Shown: positions 33,429 through 46,384, numbered from the stretch's first letter. The stretch is 64,000 nucleotides of DNA from Cryptomeria japonica (GCF_030272615.1 NC_081409.1:245707502-245771501); one strand, 5' to 3'. Notes: generated by a model from the letters alone, not told the origin. Made by a program: numbers and translations.

Positions 33429-36400
33429 CTAGCTGAGAATGTTGTCATAAGTCACAACCCAAGCGGTCCATCCCTGGGGTCCCTCCATCCAAGCAATGCT
33501 CTTATGGTTCTGGATCTGGCTCAACGTCTCCACCTGCTCATAGGAAGGTTGCCTGTTCTCCCTGATCTTGTTGTTCAACATCCTAACAGCTTCTTCAAAA
33601 GAGGAGAGGTCATCAAAACTACGCCTCCAGTCAAAACCACACTTAAGCTCATAGATGAACATGGTAGCGTGTCCATCCCTCGGGAATCTCCTGAGCTTGT
33701 TCCTTTCCACGTCCAGCATGAATGAGACCTGCGTGGCAATATTATAAAAGGTGAGTCTTCGAAAAGACTCAGTAAGGGCCCTGGACTGGCCACAAAATCT
33801 GTCAGCATTTCTAATTTTCCAAATGAACCATAGGATATATGCAGATAAAATAAAGCAGAATAGATTTGCATCTTTTTTCAGCCCATGAATATAACCAGAA
33901 ATAATTTTCATGATATTAACCAGGTGGGGGAAAGAAAAGCCAAACATCAGCCATACTTCCCTAACAATAGAGCACTCAAGGAGGATATGTCTGCCAGTCT
34001 CAGGCACCTTACATATGGAGCAAATATCATGCGAGTCATAGTTCCCCCTTATAGGAAGCTTGTTAAGAGTAAGCAACCACTTAAAGCATTTCACTTTGGG
34101 TTCAATAGTGCTTTTCCACAGCCTGCTGAAATTCTTCTACCACTGCATAATAAAGAGGTTAGCATACCAGAGATTGTTCACATGAGTAATAATAGAAGTA
34201 TCAGAAATCAGGAGAGAGTAAATATTTCGGGCCTTGATTTTATATAGAAGAGTAACATCCGCCCATTTGAAAACCAAGAATCTATTGGAGTCCACATGAC
34301 AGTCCTTAGGGAGGCCAAGCGAAGTACAAGCATGCTTGATTAGGTTATACGTTCTCTTTTGGGTAGGGGGGATATTGAATTTAACACTGAGATCTTCCCA
34401 TGAGATAAGGGAATCATGCTCAAGAACATCAACAAGGAGTTTGATCCCTTTGTTAGCCCACAATCTAGCGGAGCACCCCTTAGTCAGAGCTAGGGGTTTA
34501 CCCACATGAGATAAATTCCACCAAAGGGATCTTTCACCATGAATCAAATCATCATTGTAGAAACTGGTGTTGACCAAGAGCCCTCTGACATGTTCCCAAG
34601 CCTTCCAGATGGATCTGAACACACATGAGCCTTGGACAGACACAGGAAAGCTACCAGTCACCAGGTCAGTGAAAGGCAGACCTTTCTAGGATTTAGCCTT
34701 CTGAGGGACAACCCTCTCAATATTATTCCTAACTAACACTTTCCAAGGTTCTTGCCCACCAAGGGCATGAAAAATTCACTTAGCCATAAGAGAAATGCCC
34801 TGAGTTTTAAGGTCTTTAAGGCCAAGACCCCCAAGTTCTTTTTTAACATGACACCAACCCCCATTAACAACATGGAGCTTACTATTTCCCTTGCCATCAA
34901 ACCAGAGGAATCGTCTGATGGCCTTTTGAATTTCCCAAATCTGATAGTTGCTAAACTTCCAGGTAGAAGAGTAGTAAATATTATATGAGGAAAGGATTTT
35001 TTGGCAAACTTGCATTCTGCCAGCCAAGGAAAGGAACCTGTTGTTCCATTTATTAAGCTTTTTGTCAATTTTCCCTTTGACCCAAAGCCACATGTCTTTG
35101 AGCAAGGGGGAAATAGAGAAGGGAGCACCAAGGTACCGAACAATTTTATTGGGACCTCCCCATTGGTAGTTAGATCTGCTAAACCAGTCAGGGGGTTGAT
35201 TGTTCCAGCTAAGGAAGGTGGATTTGGATTGAGAGATTTTGGCTCCACAGATGGAGCCAAAAAATTGAATCTTCAAGCTTAGATTATCCATGTTTGCTTG
35301 GTAAGTTTGAGAAAAAGAGCAGTGTCATCAGCGAATTGAATGTTGAGAAGCTCATTGTTATCAGGAAGTCTAATACCATCCACCTTAGGGGAGATAGTGT
35401 TATCTCTGAGAAGGTAAAAAAGGGCATAAGAAGCAATGACAAACATGGAGGGAGCAAGGGGACACCCTTGCCTAATGGAGCGAGATAGCAAAATAGGGGC
35501 AAAGAGGGAACCATTAACATCAATTTGAGCAGAGGCATCATGTAAAAGCACCTTAACAAATTGACAAAATTCATTAGGGAAACTGAAAGATTCAAGCATC
35601 ATGGTAATAAACTCCCATTCCACCCGGTTGTATGCCTTCTCATAATCCAGGAGGAACATGGTAGCATCTTGGTTAGATACCCCAGCCCACTCCATGGCTT
35701 CCCAGCTAGTGATGATATTTTCAAGGATGTACCTCCCCTTGATAAAACCAGTTTGGGTGGAGCAAATAAACCTTGGAAGTATTTTTTCCAACTGAGTGGC
35801 AAGTATTTTAGCCAATATTTTATAGGAGACATTGATGAGGGTAATAGGACGCCAGTTCTTAATGAGAGCCTTGTCCCCATCTTTAGGAATAAGTTTATGA
35901 TGCCCCCGTTGATACAGGTACCAAGGGAGCCCTTGGAGATCGCCTCATTATACAAGTCCAACAGATCATGCGAGATCCAGTCACTATTAGCTTTGTAAAA
36001 TTCAATGTGGAGCCCATCAGGCCCCGGGGCCTTGTTAGAGTGAAGAGAATTGATAGCCAATTGAATATCCTTGAGGGTAAGAGGGCATTTGAGTAGGTTG
36101 GACTCCTCTTCAGAAATCATTCTAGGGATGATAGCTTTACACTTAGTCCCATTCTCCTTAGCACTAGATGAGTCTTCAGAGGTGAAAAGGTTTTTGTAAA
36201 AATGGGCAAAGGCCTCCATAATATCACCTAAGTCAGTGATCTCAGTTCCATCAATATTCATTTTGTCAATCTTTTCTCTCACATGCTTATTCTTAAGGAG
36301 ATTAAAGAAGAACTTGGAGCCCTTGTCCCCATGCTGCAACCAATGGGTACGGGCTCTGATCATAGCACCTTTGACTTTTACTTGTTGGTGGGAACAGAGG

Positions 36401-37456
36401 GCATTTCTGGCATTGGTCACATGAGTGGCTAGAGATGGGCAAGAGGGGTTAGCTTGGAGATCATTTTCCAACCGGATCAACTCAGAGTTGAGAGTTCTTT
36501 CTTCAAACCTATAGTCCTTGGTCCTTTTCTGACCAATTGTCTGCAAAAGCTTTTGCCAAGAGCTAATATTAAGATTCTATTTGTCAATGTGCAAGGCTGG
36601 GTGGTTATTGCCTTTATTAAAGAGGTTGATGAGTTTAATAGCCATGAGGGTATCCGGGTCATTAAGCAGATTGCAGTTAAGAATTAATTTCCTAGTTTTG
36701 ACAGTAGGGTGGGAGTGACTAAGTCTGATATCAGCAGAAATAGGATGATGGTCAGATAGGGTGAAGGGCCAAACAACAACAGGGTTGTTTTTGTCGGAGA
36801 GGGTAAAGGAGAAGGTATCTCTATCAGCATAGAATCGGTCAAGCTGACAGTATATACTATGACCACCCTTTTGGTAATTGCACCATGTGTTCCAAAGACC
36901 TTTGGACTCAACTTTATTCCCAATCAAAGGATCAAGCAGTTTTTTAGAAGATTTCATTTTATCCCAGTAAGATTTCTCCGAACCTTTCCACTCAAAGGGA
37001 TTGCCCCCCATTTTATCTTCACAATCTTCAATCATGTTAAAGTCACCTCCTAGGATCCAAGGAGTTAGGTAAGGAAGTGAGTCACTTCCACAAGGTGATT
37101 CTGTCTTTATAGTCGTTAGGAGCATATATAGAGAAAACCCCAAAGAGGGTGTTATCAATGTTAAGAGTGGCCCAGACAACCCTATTGCAAGGGGAGCATC
37201 CTTTATCAATGACCTGATTGCACAGTCTAGAGTTGATAAGAAACCCAACACCGCCTCTACCTTTGCAGTGATTTGAGAAAATCTTTATTGATTTTTTCCA
37301 AATGTAGTTGAGATTAGTCTCAAGAGTGAAATTGATAGATTTTATTTCTTGCATCATTAAGAAATCAATATCCTTATGTGAATCAAGGAAATGTTTAACA
37401 ATATACTTTTTGTCAGGGGCTTCCAGCTCCCTCACATTCCATGAGATGCACTTCAT
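33429..37456 (-). pseudogene. LINE ORF2: APE-type endonuclease and reverse transcriptase
   Basis: The start MKCISWNVRELEAPDKK at 37,456 opens an APE endonuclease (MQEIKS, WILGGDFNMIED, SDHHPISADI). The reverse transcriptase follows with NSLHSNKAPGPDGLHIEFYK, FIKGRYILENI, FLLDYEKAYNRVEWEFI, SRSIRQGCPLAPSMFVIASY and the catalytic FADD box (35,324-35,335). A zf-RVT knuckle (CSICKVPETGRHILLEC, about 34,000) precedes a C-terminal tail ending TAWVVTYDNILS; no RNase H follows. Frameshifts near 37,090, 35,890 and 35,285 and stops at 36,577, about 34,773, about 34,710 and about 34,137 inactivate it. Endonuclease would nick target DNA and RT would copy RNA at the nick. Confidence 0.9.
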
Positions 37457-37475
37457 GGCTAACAGGGGAGGGAAA

Positions 37476-39179
37476 TTACATATCCTTAGCAGCATGAAGG
37501 CTCCTATCACTGGCAGGCATAGTCTTGCCATCCCTTTTTTTGCTTGAGGTGGACTTATTTTTGGGGCCCAAGGGTCGACCTCTCCTGTTGGATTTAGCAC
37601 TATTATTGTTTGAGGCATCAATGTCATCCCCAAATTCATCCTCCCCCTGTGTAGTCTTCCCAATGGGGGTGTCATCAGGGGCTAAAGCATGGGAAGGGGT
37701 AGCATTCATGTCAATCCAGGGCACATGTGTGGGAACCAAAGCAGAATTTTTGTCAACCCCAGTGTCGACAATGATAACATGGATCACATCATCACTGTCA
37801 AGCTCTTTGAAAACTTTTGGAGGAATGCTCTCATTATGAGTAGTGATAGCACTATGGGAGGTAGTGAGATCTGTGGCTCCAAGGTCATCGTAGAGTGGAT
37901 TATCCCTCAGGGAAGGCACAACTCCATCGATTGCCATAGTGTCATTACTGCTCATAACCAGGGCATCAAAGTTGTTCTTAAAGTTTGAAGGGCAATCCTC
38001 TGAGATAGAAACGGGAGTAGGAATAGGGACCTGTTGCTTTGAGGCATCATTATCCGCCTTAAGCTTATCGAAGGAAAGATGTTGCACATTCTGTCTGCGC
38101 TTTTTGGTTCTAGAGGTAACAATGTGGAAGCTATCTTCTTGTTTATCTTCCAGGGTTGTGTTAATGGCCGTAGCAGGGGGGTTGAGGGGTGGAGTAGGAG
38201 CAGAGAGGGAAGGATTAGGGCATGCCTCTGAGATAGGTATTTCCTGTCCAGGAGCAGAGGAGGTGTCCATGGGATCATGGGAATCCTTTTTAGGAGGCTT
38301 GGGGTTAGGCCCATTAGTCTGTTTTTTCTGCAAATTTGGGGTTCATTTAGTAATAATGGGGCAATTTTTCCAGATATGGCCGTCCTTTTTGCATAGAAAG
38401 CACCCGTTCAGGCCTCCAAGAAATTCCAGAGGGAACGGAAAAGATTAATTATCTATATTAAAGTTAAGGATTCTGGGCAAATCAATTCCAGGCTTAATGG
38501 ATAGGAGAACCCTAGCATCAAGGTGCGGCACAAGCCGAGGGGAATCATCCATCCGGATGAATTTACCCAAAGGTTCAACCATTTGAGGGATAAATTTCCA
38601 TAAGAAGGGAGGGACGTTTTTCATCACAAGCCACCTAGGGCAAGACATGGCTAAAATCTCTTCAGCATTAGCTTCAGGTGACCATCCTAGGGCATGGAAT
38701 GAGGTTTTACCCACGTTCTAGTAAACCTTTTTCAGAATTTCAACCTAGGTTTCATGTGAACTGAAGAAAACAATGAATAAACCTTTTTGTAACTGTCTAT
38801 AAAAGGAAATATGAAAACCTAGTTTGATATTCCAGAAATTATAAAACCAATCATCCATAAACTTTCTTGGAGGGCATTTATCAATATCAATGCAAGCAAA
38901 GAAGATTGCAGTATTCTTGAGCCTAGATTTCTCATTAGCAATAGCGCTAGCCATAGATTCATTTGGAGAAATGGAGAAAGAAATGGAGCCAACACCATGG
39001 CCCTTACCTTCTGGATTGGCTCCATTGCCCCCGTCCATTGCCACAAACCTTGCATCTCGCGCCACTGAAGCAACACCTCCTCCTACGACCTCGCAGAAAG
39101 ACTGTTTGGGTGGAGAAGAAGGCAAGGAACCTGGCGGCGGAGGGGAAGAATGAAGCGAGCCATTAGTTTCAACCTCCAT
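37476..39179 (-). pseudogene. LINE ORF1 (DUF4283-like with CCHC knuckle)
   Basis: Starting at MEVETNGS (39,179) one frame runs to the stop at 37,476, about 20 bases before ORF2. It comprises a Pro/Ser-rich N-terminus, a DUF4283-like region (FMDDWFYNFWNIKLGFHISF, ALGWSPEANAEEILAMSCPR), a CX2CX4HX4C knuckle CFLCKKDGHIWKNC (38,361-38,402) and a low-complexity C-terminal tail with a basic KSNRRGRPLGPKNKSTSSKK segment resembling an AT-hook/nuclear signal. In-frame stops number four (two TAG, one TAA, one TGA), each one C-to-T step from CAG, CAA or CGA. It would coat LINE RNA. Confidence 0.85.
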
Positions 39180-39879
39180 TAAAGCTAAGCGAAATACACA
39201 CACTTGACTGGGGAGGGCAAATTAAATGCTACTAACTACTAAAAGAAAATGCAAAACTTGAAACGCAAGGAAGAGTATGCAAACCCTGCGGAGGAGGGAA
39301 ACCTCCTCCAGCAAACGCCACTTCAGAGGTACTTTAGCTCCACATCAGCGAAAAAATGCAGCCCAATTTTCACATTTCCTCACTTTACCTATATTCATTA
39401 ACATACATTTTAAAATAATCCATGTCACTAATGAGGAATGTCCTAAATATTATATTTTTTATGCATCCCTTATCTATATGTGTACTCATATCATGTGTAA
39501 CAATAGGAGATGTGTTATCAACTAGTGATGTGTTGCCCTCATGTTATTATTTGTCCTTATGCATGTCTAGTTTTTATATTTTTTCAATAGTATGTGTACT
39601 TGGAAAGAGAATGACATGGTAGTGAAAGTGCAAAGAGAAGTCTCTCAAATGAAAATTGCAATTCAATAGAAGTATTCTCAATTCTAATCCTAGTGACTAA
39701 TATATCCAAATCTCTATAGCTTCTATTGAAACTCGGCTCTATAAACTTTAAATGTATAGATGAAAAGGGGAAAAAGTCAAAGCCGGACTTCACTAGATTA
39801 AGGAAGGAAATAAAGGCACTAAATACTTCTTTAATTTCCTGAACTATAAACATAAGAAGAAATATATTGGAGCCATACA

Positions 39880-41375
39880 AAGTGATTCCAGATAGGTTCT
39901 TACTAGTCCAGAAGACATTAAAGCTTTTTTTATAATTTCTATGAAAATATTTTTGAGGACTCCCATTGGTTGGATGTTCGAGTTACCTTGGAGAACATTT
40001 TCAAGGATAACATTTCTAGAAAGGTGGATGTTGATTATAGATTCCTTGATCGATATCTTTCTATGGAAGACTTGGAACATGATGTATTTCCAGTGGCTCC
40101 TAACAAAAGCCTTGACATTGATGGATTTTATATTGAATTCTATCAAACTATGTGACATTATATTAAAGAAGACTTTTACCTTATTTATTTAGAATCTTTG
40201 AGAGAGGTTTCACTTGCTCCTAACATTAATAATAGATTAATTAAGCTTCTTCGTAAATACAAAAAAAATCATGATTCTATCTCGTGTTGGCATCTAATCA
40301 CATTACTTAATACTTCTTATAAAATCATTGCTAAATATTTACCCTCAAGAATTAAACCATTGGTCAAAGTGATAGTTAGACCTAAACAAACTAGGTTTGT
40401 AAGTGGAAGATTTATTCTTGATAACTTAATTCATGTCTGGGAAACTTGTGAGTGGGCTTAGCAATCGGGTCAAGATTCTTTGCTTGTGAAGCTCAACTTT
40501 GATAAGGCCTATGATAGAATGACGTGGAGTTTTATCATCAAAATGTTGTAATGGTTGGGGTTTGGCCCTAAAATTTGTAAATGTGTTTAAATATTATTTT
40601 AGGATGCTAATGCCCAAATTATGGTCAATAATTCTATTTTTTATTCTTTCTTCTTACAACGTTTCATCAAGCAAGGCTGTCCACTTTCACCTTTTCTTTA
40701 TGTGATCATTATTAATGCCCTTGGTTATCTATTACAAAAATTTAATCAATTGAATCTAATTAAGGGTATCCATTGTCCTATGCAGTGGTTGTGAATTCCC
40801 ATTTTCCTAATTATAGTTTACTTTTCATGCAAAATTATGAATTTAAAATTAATAATGGATGGATGCTCTAAACTTGTACTATTCTATTCGAGCACAAAAA
40901 TAGGTCACCATAAAACTAAGATTCTTATGATCAAATCTAATCAAGTTCCTCATTGGATCCCTAAAGAATGGAAGCAAATAAGGCATGGACACATCAACAA
41001 ATATTTGGGTACTCCCTTTGTCTCGGTGGTCTCTCTTTCTTAGATGTGGAATTGTTTTTTAGTTAAATTTAAAAAACAAGATACTTAATTGGAAGAACAA
41101 ATTTTTATCCCTAGCTAGTAAAATTCAAGTTGTAAACCAAATTTTTCTAGCTTCATGTGTGTATTATTCTTCTTGTCGGATTCCCTCCAAAAAAATGATA
41201 TGATGATTTAAGAAAGATTGTTCGATAATTACTAAGGTCCAATTGGGATGGAAAATTGGGTTTCAAATCCTCTTCCTAGCTAAATTGTATATAACTTAAA
41301 CAGAAAGGCGGGCTTGGTTTATTAGATCCTAAGACTCAAGGGGATTGTTTATCAACAAAGTGGATAATTAGAGTT
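39880..41375 (+). pseudogene. LINE reverse transcriptase, N-terminal and palm part
   Basis: The frame reads FKDNISRKVDVDYRFLDRYL, then SMEDLEHDVFPVAPNKSL and DGFYIEFYQTM, then RPKQTRFVSGRFILDNL, LNFDKAYDRMTWSFIIKML and IKQGCPLSPFLYVI. HINKYLGTPF and MWNCFLVKFKK follow in the distal part. This order is diagnostic of L1-type ORF2. The catalytic ADD box is no longer recognisable. Stops (several TAG where CAG is plausible, as in CEWA*QSGQ) and frame changes show it is dead. It is cut at 41,380 by the Copia element. Confidence 0.8.
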
Positions 41376-41380
41376 GTTAC

Positions 41381-42881
41381 TATTGGCATATGTGCAGAAT
41401 ATGTTGACATGATGATATTGTGTTGTCATTGATGTCAATATGCTCAAAGAGAACCGGTATGATGTTGTGAACTGACATATGTGAAAAAGTGAAGCGGTAT
41501 GCTTGTTCAAGTGAACCGGTATGATGTTGTGAATAGGAACCGATATGTCGGACCAAGAACCGACATAAGGAATGTTTTGTATCTAGGGTTCATATGGCAT
41601 AACTACCGTTTGGTAGTCTCAGCTTCAAGGTTTCTGGTTGAAGTGTTTTGAGCTTGTGTGTTTCAACTGATGGCATTGTGTGATGAGTTAGCATTGTAAT
41701 AGAGATCAGATCGTGATTGCCATGTCAAGCTTGTGCACGTGAAGGATCTTGCATGAAGGAGATTGATCCTATCTACCTCAAGAATGTGCGAAGTCTCTGC
41801 AAACGGTGGAGAACGCGTGATGGGTTATCACCTCCAAGGAGCAACGAAGAACGAACGATGGAGAATGTCTTGAGATCTATTCAAGACCATTGCATTCAAA
41901 TGAATAGTGTTCAATGGTCAGGATTGAACCGACTAAATTTCTCAACCTAAGTATTTAGGGTTTAGGGTTTATGCTACCGACCTATCTGCTTCCTATAAGG
42001 TCGATGTGATGTTTCATGCTGAGGTTGTTGGCAAATGTTTTGTGTGTATCTATGTGCAAAGATACATGATCCTTGCCAAACCAGTTGAGAGGATTCATAC
42101 CTGCATAGTGTGTGTGCAGAAGGAAGGAACTAAAGCAGATCTACATTGGCATTGAGTGCTATTACCAGATCATTGTAATACCTGTTGATCTCTAATCACT
42201 TCAACAGTTGAAAAATCCCTTAACATGGTCGCTTTAACCAGCTTGTTGTAAATCCTTTAACAGGGTGACTCAAAGCCATTGAGTTCATAAAATCCTCTAA
42301 CAAGGTAACCCCTAACAAGGTTTAACCCTTAACTGAGTATTCTAGCCATCCCTTAACCGGGTGATCCCTAACAAGATCGGTTCCTAACAAAACTTGTTGT
42401 AACAGTCTTTAACTAGACTAGGCTTCTAATAGAGCGAACTTCTAAAGAGTTCAAAACAACTTGTGGGTATTCATCCCCACCGTGGTTTTTCCTAGTTGGG
42501 TTTCCACGTGAAAAATATGTGTCATATGTGATGTCTTTTTCATGTGATGCTTTGTTGTTTCCTGTCAAGCGGTGAATCATGTTGATCTAGCTAGTTATTG
42601 TATCTCTGATGATAGATTATGTGTTTATACATAAGGACAAAGTAGAAATAAGGGAGTAGGTTGTATGAAAAGTTAAGAAGATTGACCGGTTCATGTCTTT
42701 CACAGTTGCACTGTGTTTAACCAGTAGTAATCTGGTTTGGACTAGTGTTAAGGATTGCCAGTATTTTTTACTCTGCAATCAAACCAGTAAAGGAAAAATT
42801 TTTGTGCTTGTATTAATTCACCCCCCCCCCCCCCCCGTCTCAGTACCGGTTTGGTACTCACTTTTCATCATTGAGTTATCA
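41381..42881 (+). repeat. 5' LTR of the Copia element
   Basis: This 1,501-bp LTR begins TATTGGCATATG (its partner begins TGTTGGCATATG, so the terminal TG has become TA) and ends GAGTTATCA. It contains repeats of AACCGGTATGATGTTGTGAA near the start, a telomere-box-like (TTTAGGG)2 at 41,954-41,967, reiterated CCTTAACAGGGT-type words from about 42,215 to 42,450, and a 16-base C-run at 42,821-42,836. The direct repeat GTTAC lies at 41,376-41,380. Confidence 0.93.
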
Positions 42882-42883
42882 AT

Positions 42884-42895
42884 TGGTATCAGAGC
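42884..42895 (+). other. Primer-binding site for initiator tRNA-Met
   Basis: TGGTATCAGAGC lies two bases beyond the LTR end, matching the canonical primer site of plant Copia elements. Confidence 0.95.
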
Positions 42896-42952
42896 ATCCT
42901 CCAGGTCCTCTGTGTTGTAAGATTAATTGCTTGAGGGAAAGATCCTATTGTA

Positions 42953-43990
42953 ATGATGAAGAGGGAAGGTCCAAAGTTCAACAGAGATAACTTTAAAATA
43001 TGGAAGGACAAAATGAAGATATACATTAGAAGCATGGGTAATCAACATTGGAGCTATGTTGAGAACATTTATGTTATCCCTATCGGTACTCTCATCGATG
43101 ACCAAAAGAGAGAGATTCAGGAGAATGGGCAAGTCATGGAAGCCTTGATCAGTAGCTTATCTAACATTGAGTTTATTGATGTCTAGGATAAAGACAATCT
43201 CAAAGAAGTATGGGATACTCTTGAGAATATCTCTGGCAGTGATGAGCATGTAAAACAAGCTAAGGAAGAAAGCCTTAGAGGGAAGTTTGAAGACATGCGG
43301 ATAGTGGAAGGTGAGACCATTCAACAATATGGAATACGAATCAAAACCGTTGTTGGAGATATCAAGAGTGCAGGTGGTAAAATGGAAGATTCCTCTGTTG
43401 TTAGCAAAGTTTTGAGATCCTTATTACCAGTCTATGTAATAAGGGTTGCTGCTATTCAGGAGTTGAGATCAATAAACAAGACTAAGGTATCCCTAGACTC
43501 CATCATTGCAAAGTTGACATCCTATGAGCTAAATAGTTTTGATGGCAGTGTTCAAAAGACCGAATCAGCTTTTAGAGCATCTGTTGCACCATCCAGAAAA
43601 GGAAAAGAAGCAAGCACCAGCGATGAACCAAGACAGAGCAGAGAAATGGATGATGAGGAGATTCTGATGGATTTTGAAGCTCTTCTTGCCAAGAGACTTC
43701 CTAAGGGAACTGACAAATACAGAGGTAAGCTTCCTTTGAAATGCTTCTCTTGTAACTGAATAGGACACATTGCTATAAAATGTCCTAATGGTGATAGCAA
43801 GGACAAATTGGAAAGGTTCAAGAAATTTGAACGAGGAAACCAGAAAAACTATTTTGTAGAAGTTGATGAAGGTGTCACAGATGAGGAATCAGAAGATGAA
43901 GAAAATGAAGATATTGTGTTTGTTGCAGTCAAAGAGGATGTGTCAGACAAAAAGGCTCTTGTCTCCCGCTTTGATAATTCCAGTGAGTGA
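42953..43990 (+). pseudogene. Copia GAG with CCHC zinc knuckle
   Basis: The ATG at 42,953 gives MMKREGPKFNRDNFKIWKDK, a typical Copia GAG start. It continues through ALISSLSNIEFIDV, EVWDTLENISGSDEHVKQAK and LLPVYVIRVAAIQEL. A CX2CX4HX4C knuckle (CFSCN*IGHIAIKC, 43,742-43,783) and an acidic linker lead to the protease. Stops: TAG at 43,184 and TGA at 43,757 (inside the knuckle), plus TGA at 43,988 where TGG is plausible. GAG assembles the particle and binds RNA. Confidence 0.9.
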
Positions 43991-44350
43991 ATTATCGATA
44001 GTGGTTGTTCTCACCATATGACTGGTGATCGGAGCAAGTTTATATCTCTAGAAGAGTATGATGGTGGGGTGGTTCATTTTGGTAATGATGCACCATGTAT
44101 GGTCAAAGGTAGAGGGTCCATCTCTCTAAATGGAAAGAGCAGTGCTGGCAATGTGTATTGGGTGGAAGGTCTCAGACACAATATATTGAGTGTTTCTCAG
44201 TTGAATGACAATGGACTCACTCTGGAATTCAAAAATGGAGTCTGCAAAATCAAAGGAAAGAATGGTGAACTGATGGCCACCGGTATGCAGACCAAAGGTA
44301 ACGTATTTCAACTGAATGCAAATATAAGTACATGTCTTATGGCTAAGTTT
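43991..44350 (+). pseudogene. Copia aspartic protease
   Basis: IIDSGCSHHMTGDRSKF is the retropepsin active site (DSG, with Cys for the usual Ala/Thr). The domain runs through YWVEGLRHNILSVSQLNDNG, the conserved distal protease block. It is in one open frame with integrase downstream. It would cleave the polyprotein. Confidence 0.88.
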
Positions 44351-45580
44351 AATGATAGCTGGATATGGCATAGGAGACTTTACCATGTAAACTTTGATAA
44401 CATAGTAAAGGCCAGTAAGATCAAGGCAGTTAGAGGACTTCCGATGCTGAGCAAACCGGAAAATCCTTTGTGCAGAGAATGTCAACTAGGGAAAATGTCT
44501 TCCTCAACCTTCAAAGGTAAATCCTTCACTGCTAACAACTTACTTGATCTTGTGCATACTGATTTGTGTGGTCCTATGAAAACTAGGAGTATGCAGGGAG
44601 ATAGGTATTTTATGATTCTTATAGATGATTGCTCAAGAATGATGTGGGTCACATTCTTGAAGGACAAGTCTGAAGCCTTTGGAAAGTTCAAAGCTTTCAT
44701 AGCATTGGTAGAAAAGGAAAGTGGTAGAAGAATTAAATGCCTTAGAACTGATCAAGGAGGGGAATTCACTTCCAATGGATTCAACAAATATTGTGAAGAG
44801 AATGGCATCAAGAGGCAACTCTTTGCCCCCCGTACTCCATAGCAGAATGTCCTAGCAGAGAGAAACAACCGGACTATGGTTGAAGCGACTAGAACTATGT
44901 TCATCCAAGGAAATGTCACTCACACCTTTTGGAGAGAAGCGATGAGCACTGCAGTCTACACAATGAACCGTGTACTCATCAAGAAAGGAAAGGATAAGAC
45001 TCCTTATGAGTACTCGACCAGTAAGACACCAGTGGTAAGCTACTTCAAAGTGTTTGGTAGTAAATGTTATTTCAAGAGGAGTGAACATCAGAGAAAGTTT
45101 GATGCTAAATGTGATGATGGAATATTCCTAGGGTATTCCACTAAGAGCAAAGCTCTCAAATGTTTCAACAATAGGACTCAGAGAATTGTTGAAAGCATCA
45201 ATATTAGGGTTGATGAAAACCCTGAAAAATCAGAGGAAACCGACAAAGAGCAAGTAGGAGATGAACCGGTAGTAACCTTCTGGGAATCCGTTGCTAATCA
45301 TCTCAGTACCAGTAATTGTGCTCCTACACCGGTAGATGTTGATGCTAATGAAGATGATGATGATGAAGAAAAGCAAGAGGAAGCTATTAAGAACATACCT
45401 AGGTATGTCAAACTCAATCATGATCCAAAGCAGATCATAGGAGACAAAGATGCAGGAATTCTTACAAGAACAAAGGTTAGAGAAAGCTCATGTATGCTCT
45501 CTGAATTTGAGCCTAAATCATTCAAAGAGGCACATAAAGATGAAGACTGGATTAAGGCAATGGAGGAGGAACTTGACTAG
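44351..45580 (+). pseudogene. Copia integrase
   Basis: The N-terminal HHCC zinc site is visible (WHRRLYHVNF then CRECQLGKMSS). The catalytic core follows: DLVHTDLCGPM (first Asp), RTDQGGEFTSNGFNKYCEEN (second Asp) and ERNNRTMVEATRTM (Glu). The C-terminal part has GSKCYFKRSEHQRKFDAKCD and GIFLGYSTKSKALKCFNNRT. TAG stops at 44,840 (TP*QN) and 45,578 (LD*IE) sit where CAG is expected. It would insert the cDNA. Confidence 0.92.
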
Positions 45581-45604
45581 ATAGAAAAGAATGGTACATG
45601 GTCT

Positions 45605-46384
45605 TTGGTACCCAGACCGGAGCATAAAAATGTCATTGGAACCAAATGGGTTTTCAAAAATAAGCTAAATGAGGATGACATAGTGGTAAGTAACAAAGCC
45701 AGACTAGTATGTAAAGAATATGCCCAAGAAGAAAGAGAAGACTACGATGAAACCTTTGCTCCTGTAGCAAGATTGGAAGGAGTTCGTATGCTTCTTGCAT
45801 ATGTAACTTTTAAAGGATTCAAGGTATACCAAATGGATGTAAAATCTTCATTTTTAAATGGAATACTTGAAGAGGAAGTGTATATAGAGCAACCAGATGG
45901 GTTTGCCCTATCAGAAGACAGTGACATGGTGTGTAGGCTACATAAAGCCTTATATGGACTGAAGTAGGCACCAAGAGCATGGTATGAACGCTTGCACTCT
46001 CATCTTGTGAAGATAGGATTTGAAAGAACAAGTGAAGATAGAAATATCTACTTGAAATCAAAAGGAGACCAGATTCTGATCTATGAAGTATTTGTTGATG
46101 ACATAATCTTTGGTGGAGATGACAGGATGAGTCATGACTTTGCAAATGAGATGGAAAAGGAGTTTGAAATGTCACTCATAGGGGAAATTAAGTTCTTCAT
46201 TGGACTACAGATTCATCAAATGAAAAATGGAATCTTTATTACTCAGTCCAAGTATGTCAAAGAGGTTTTGAAGACCTTTGGCATGGAAGATAGTAAACTG
46301 GTTGGTACACCAATGGTGACTGGTTGTAAACTATCAAAAGAGGATGACTCAACATTGGTAATGAGAAGGAGTACTGATCAATGA
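45605..46384 (+). pseudogene. Copia reverse transcriptase
   Basis: Motifs in order: [78 protein letters not shown] (TAG at 45,965 for expected CAG) and the catalytic FVDDIIFG (46,091-46,114). IKFFIGLQIHQMKNGIFITQ follows. A one-base frameshift lies near 46,350, and a TGA at 46,375 (from CGA) follows in the new frame. The RNase H region then continues. It would copy the RNA genome. Confidence 0.93.

Larger units (their letters stand above)
33242..39394 (-). mobile_element. Full-length L1-type LINE (ORF1 + endonuclease/RT ORF2)
   Basis: A 6,153-bp insertion is flanked by TCATTAACATACATTTT at 33,225-33,241 and 39,395-39,411 (17 bp). It ends on the - strand with a poly(A) run (plus-strand T-run at 33,242-33,249). 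It carries 5' UTR, ORF1, ORF2 and a short 3' UTR. The unoccupied site is visible at 63,984-64,000 in segmental copy B. Unlike the LINE at 21,582, its ORF2 ends without an RNase H domain, so it belongs to a different LINE lineage. Confidence 0.92.

Noticed and set aside
42821-42836. C16 homopolymer as an assembly error
   Set aside because: The partner LTR also has a C-run (9 bases) at the same place, so it is real, although its exact length is uncertain.
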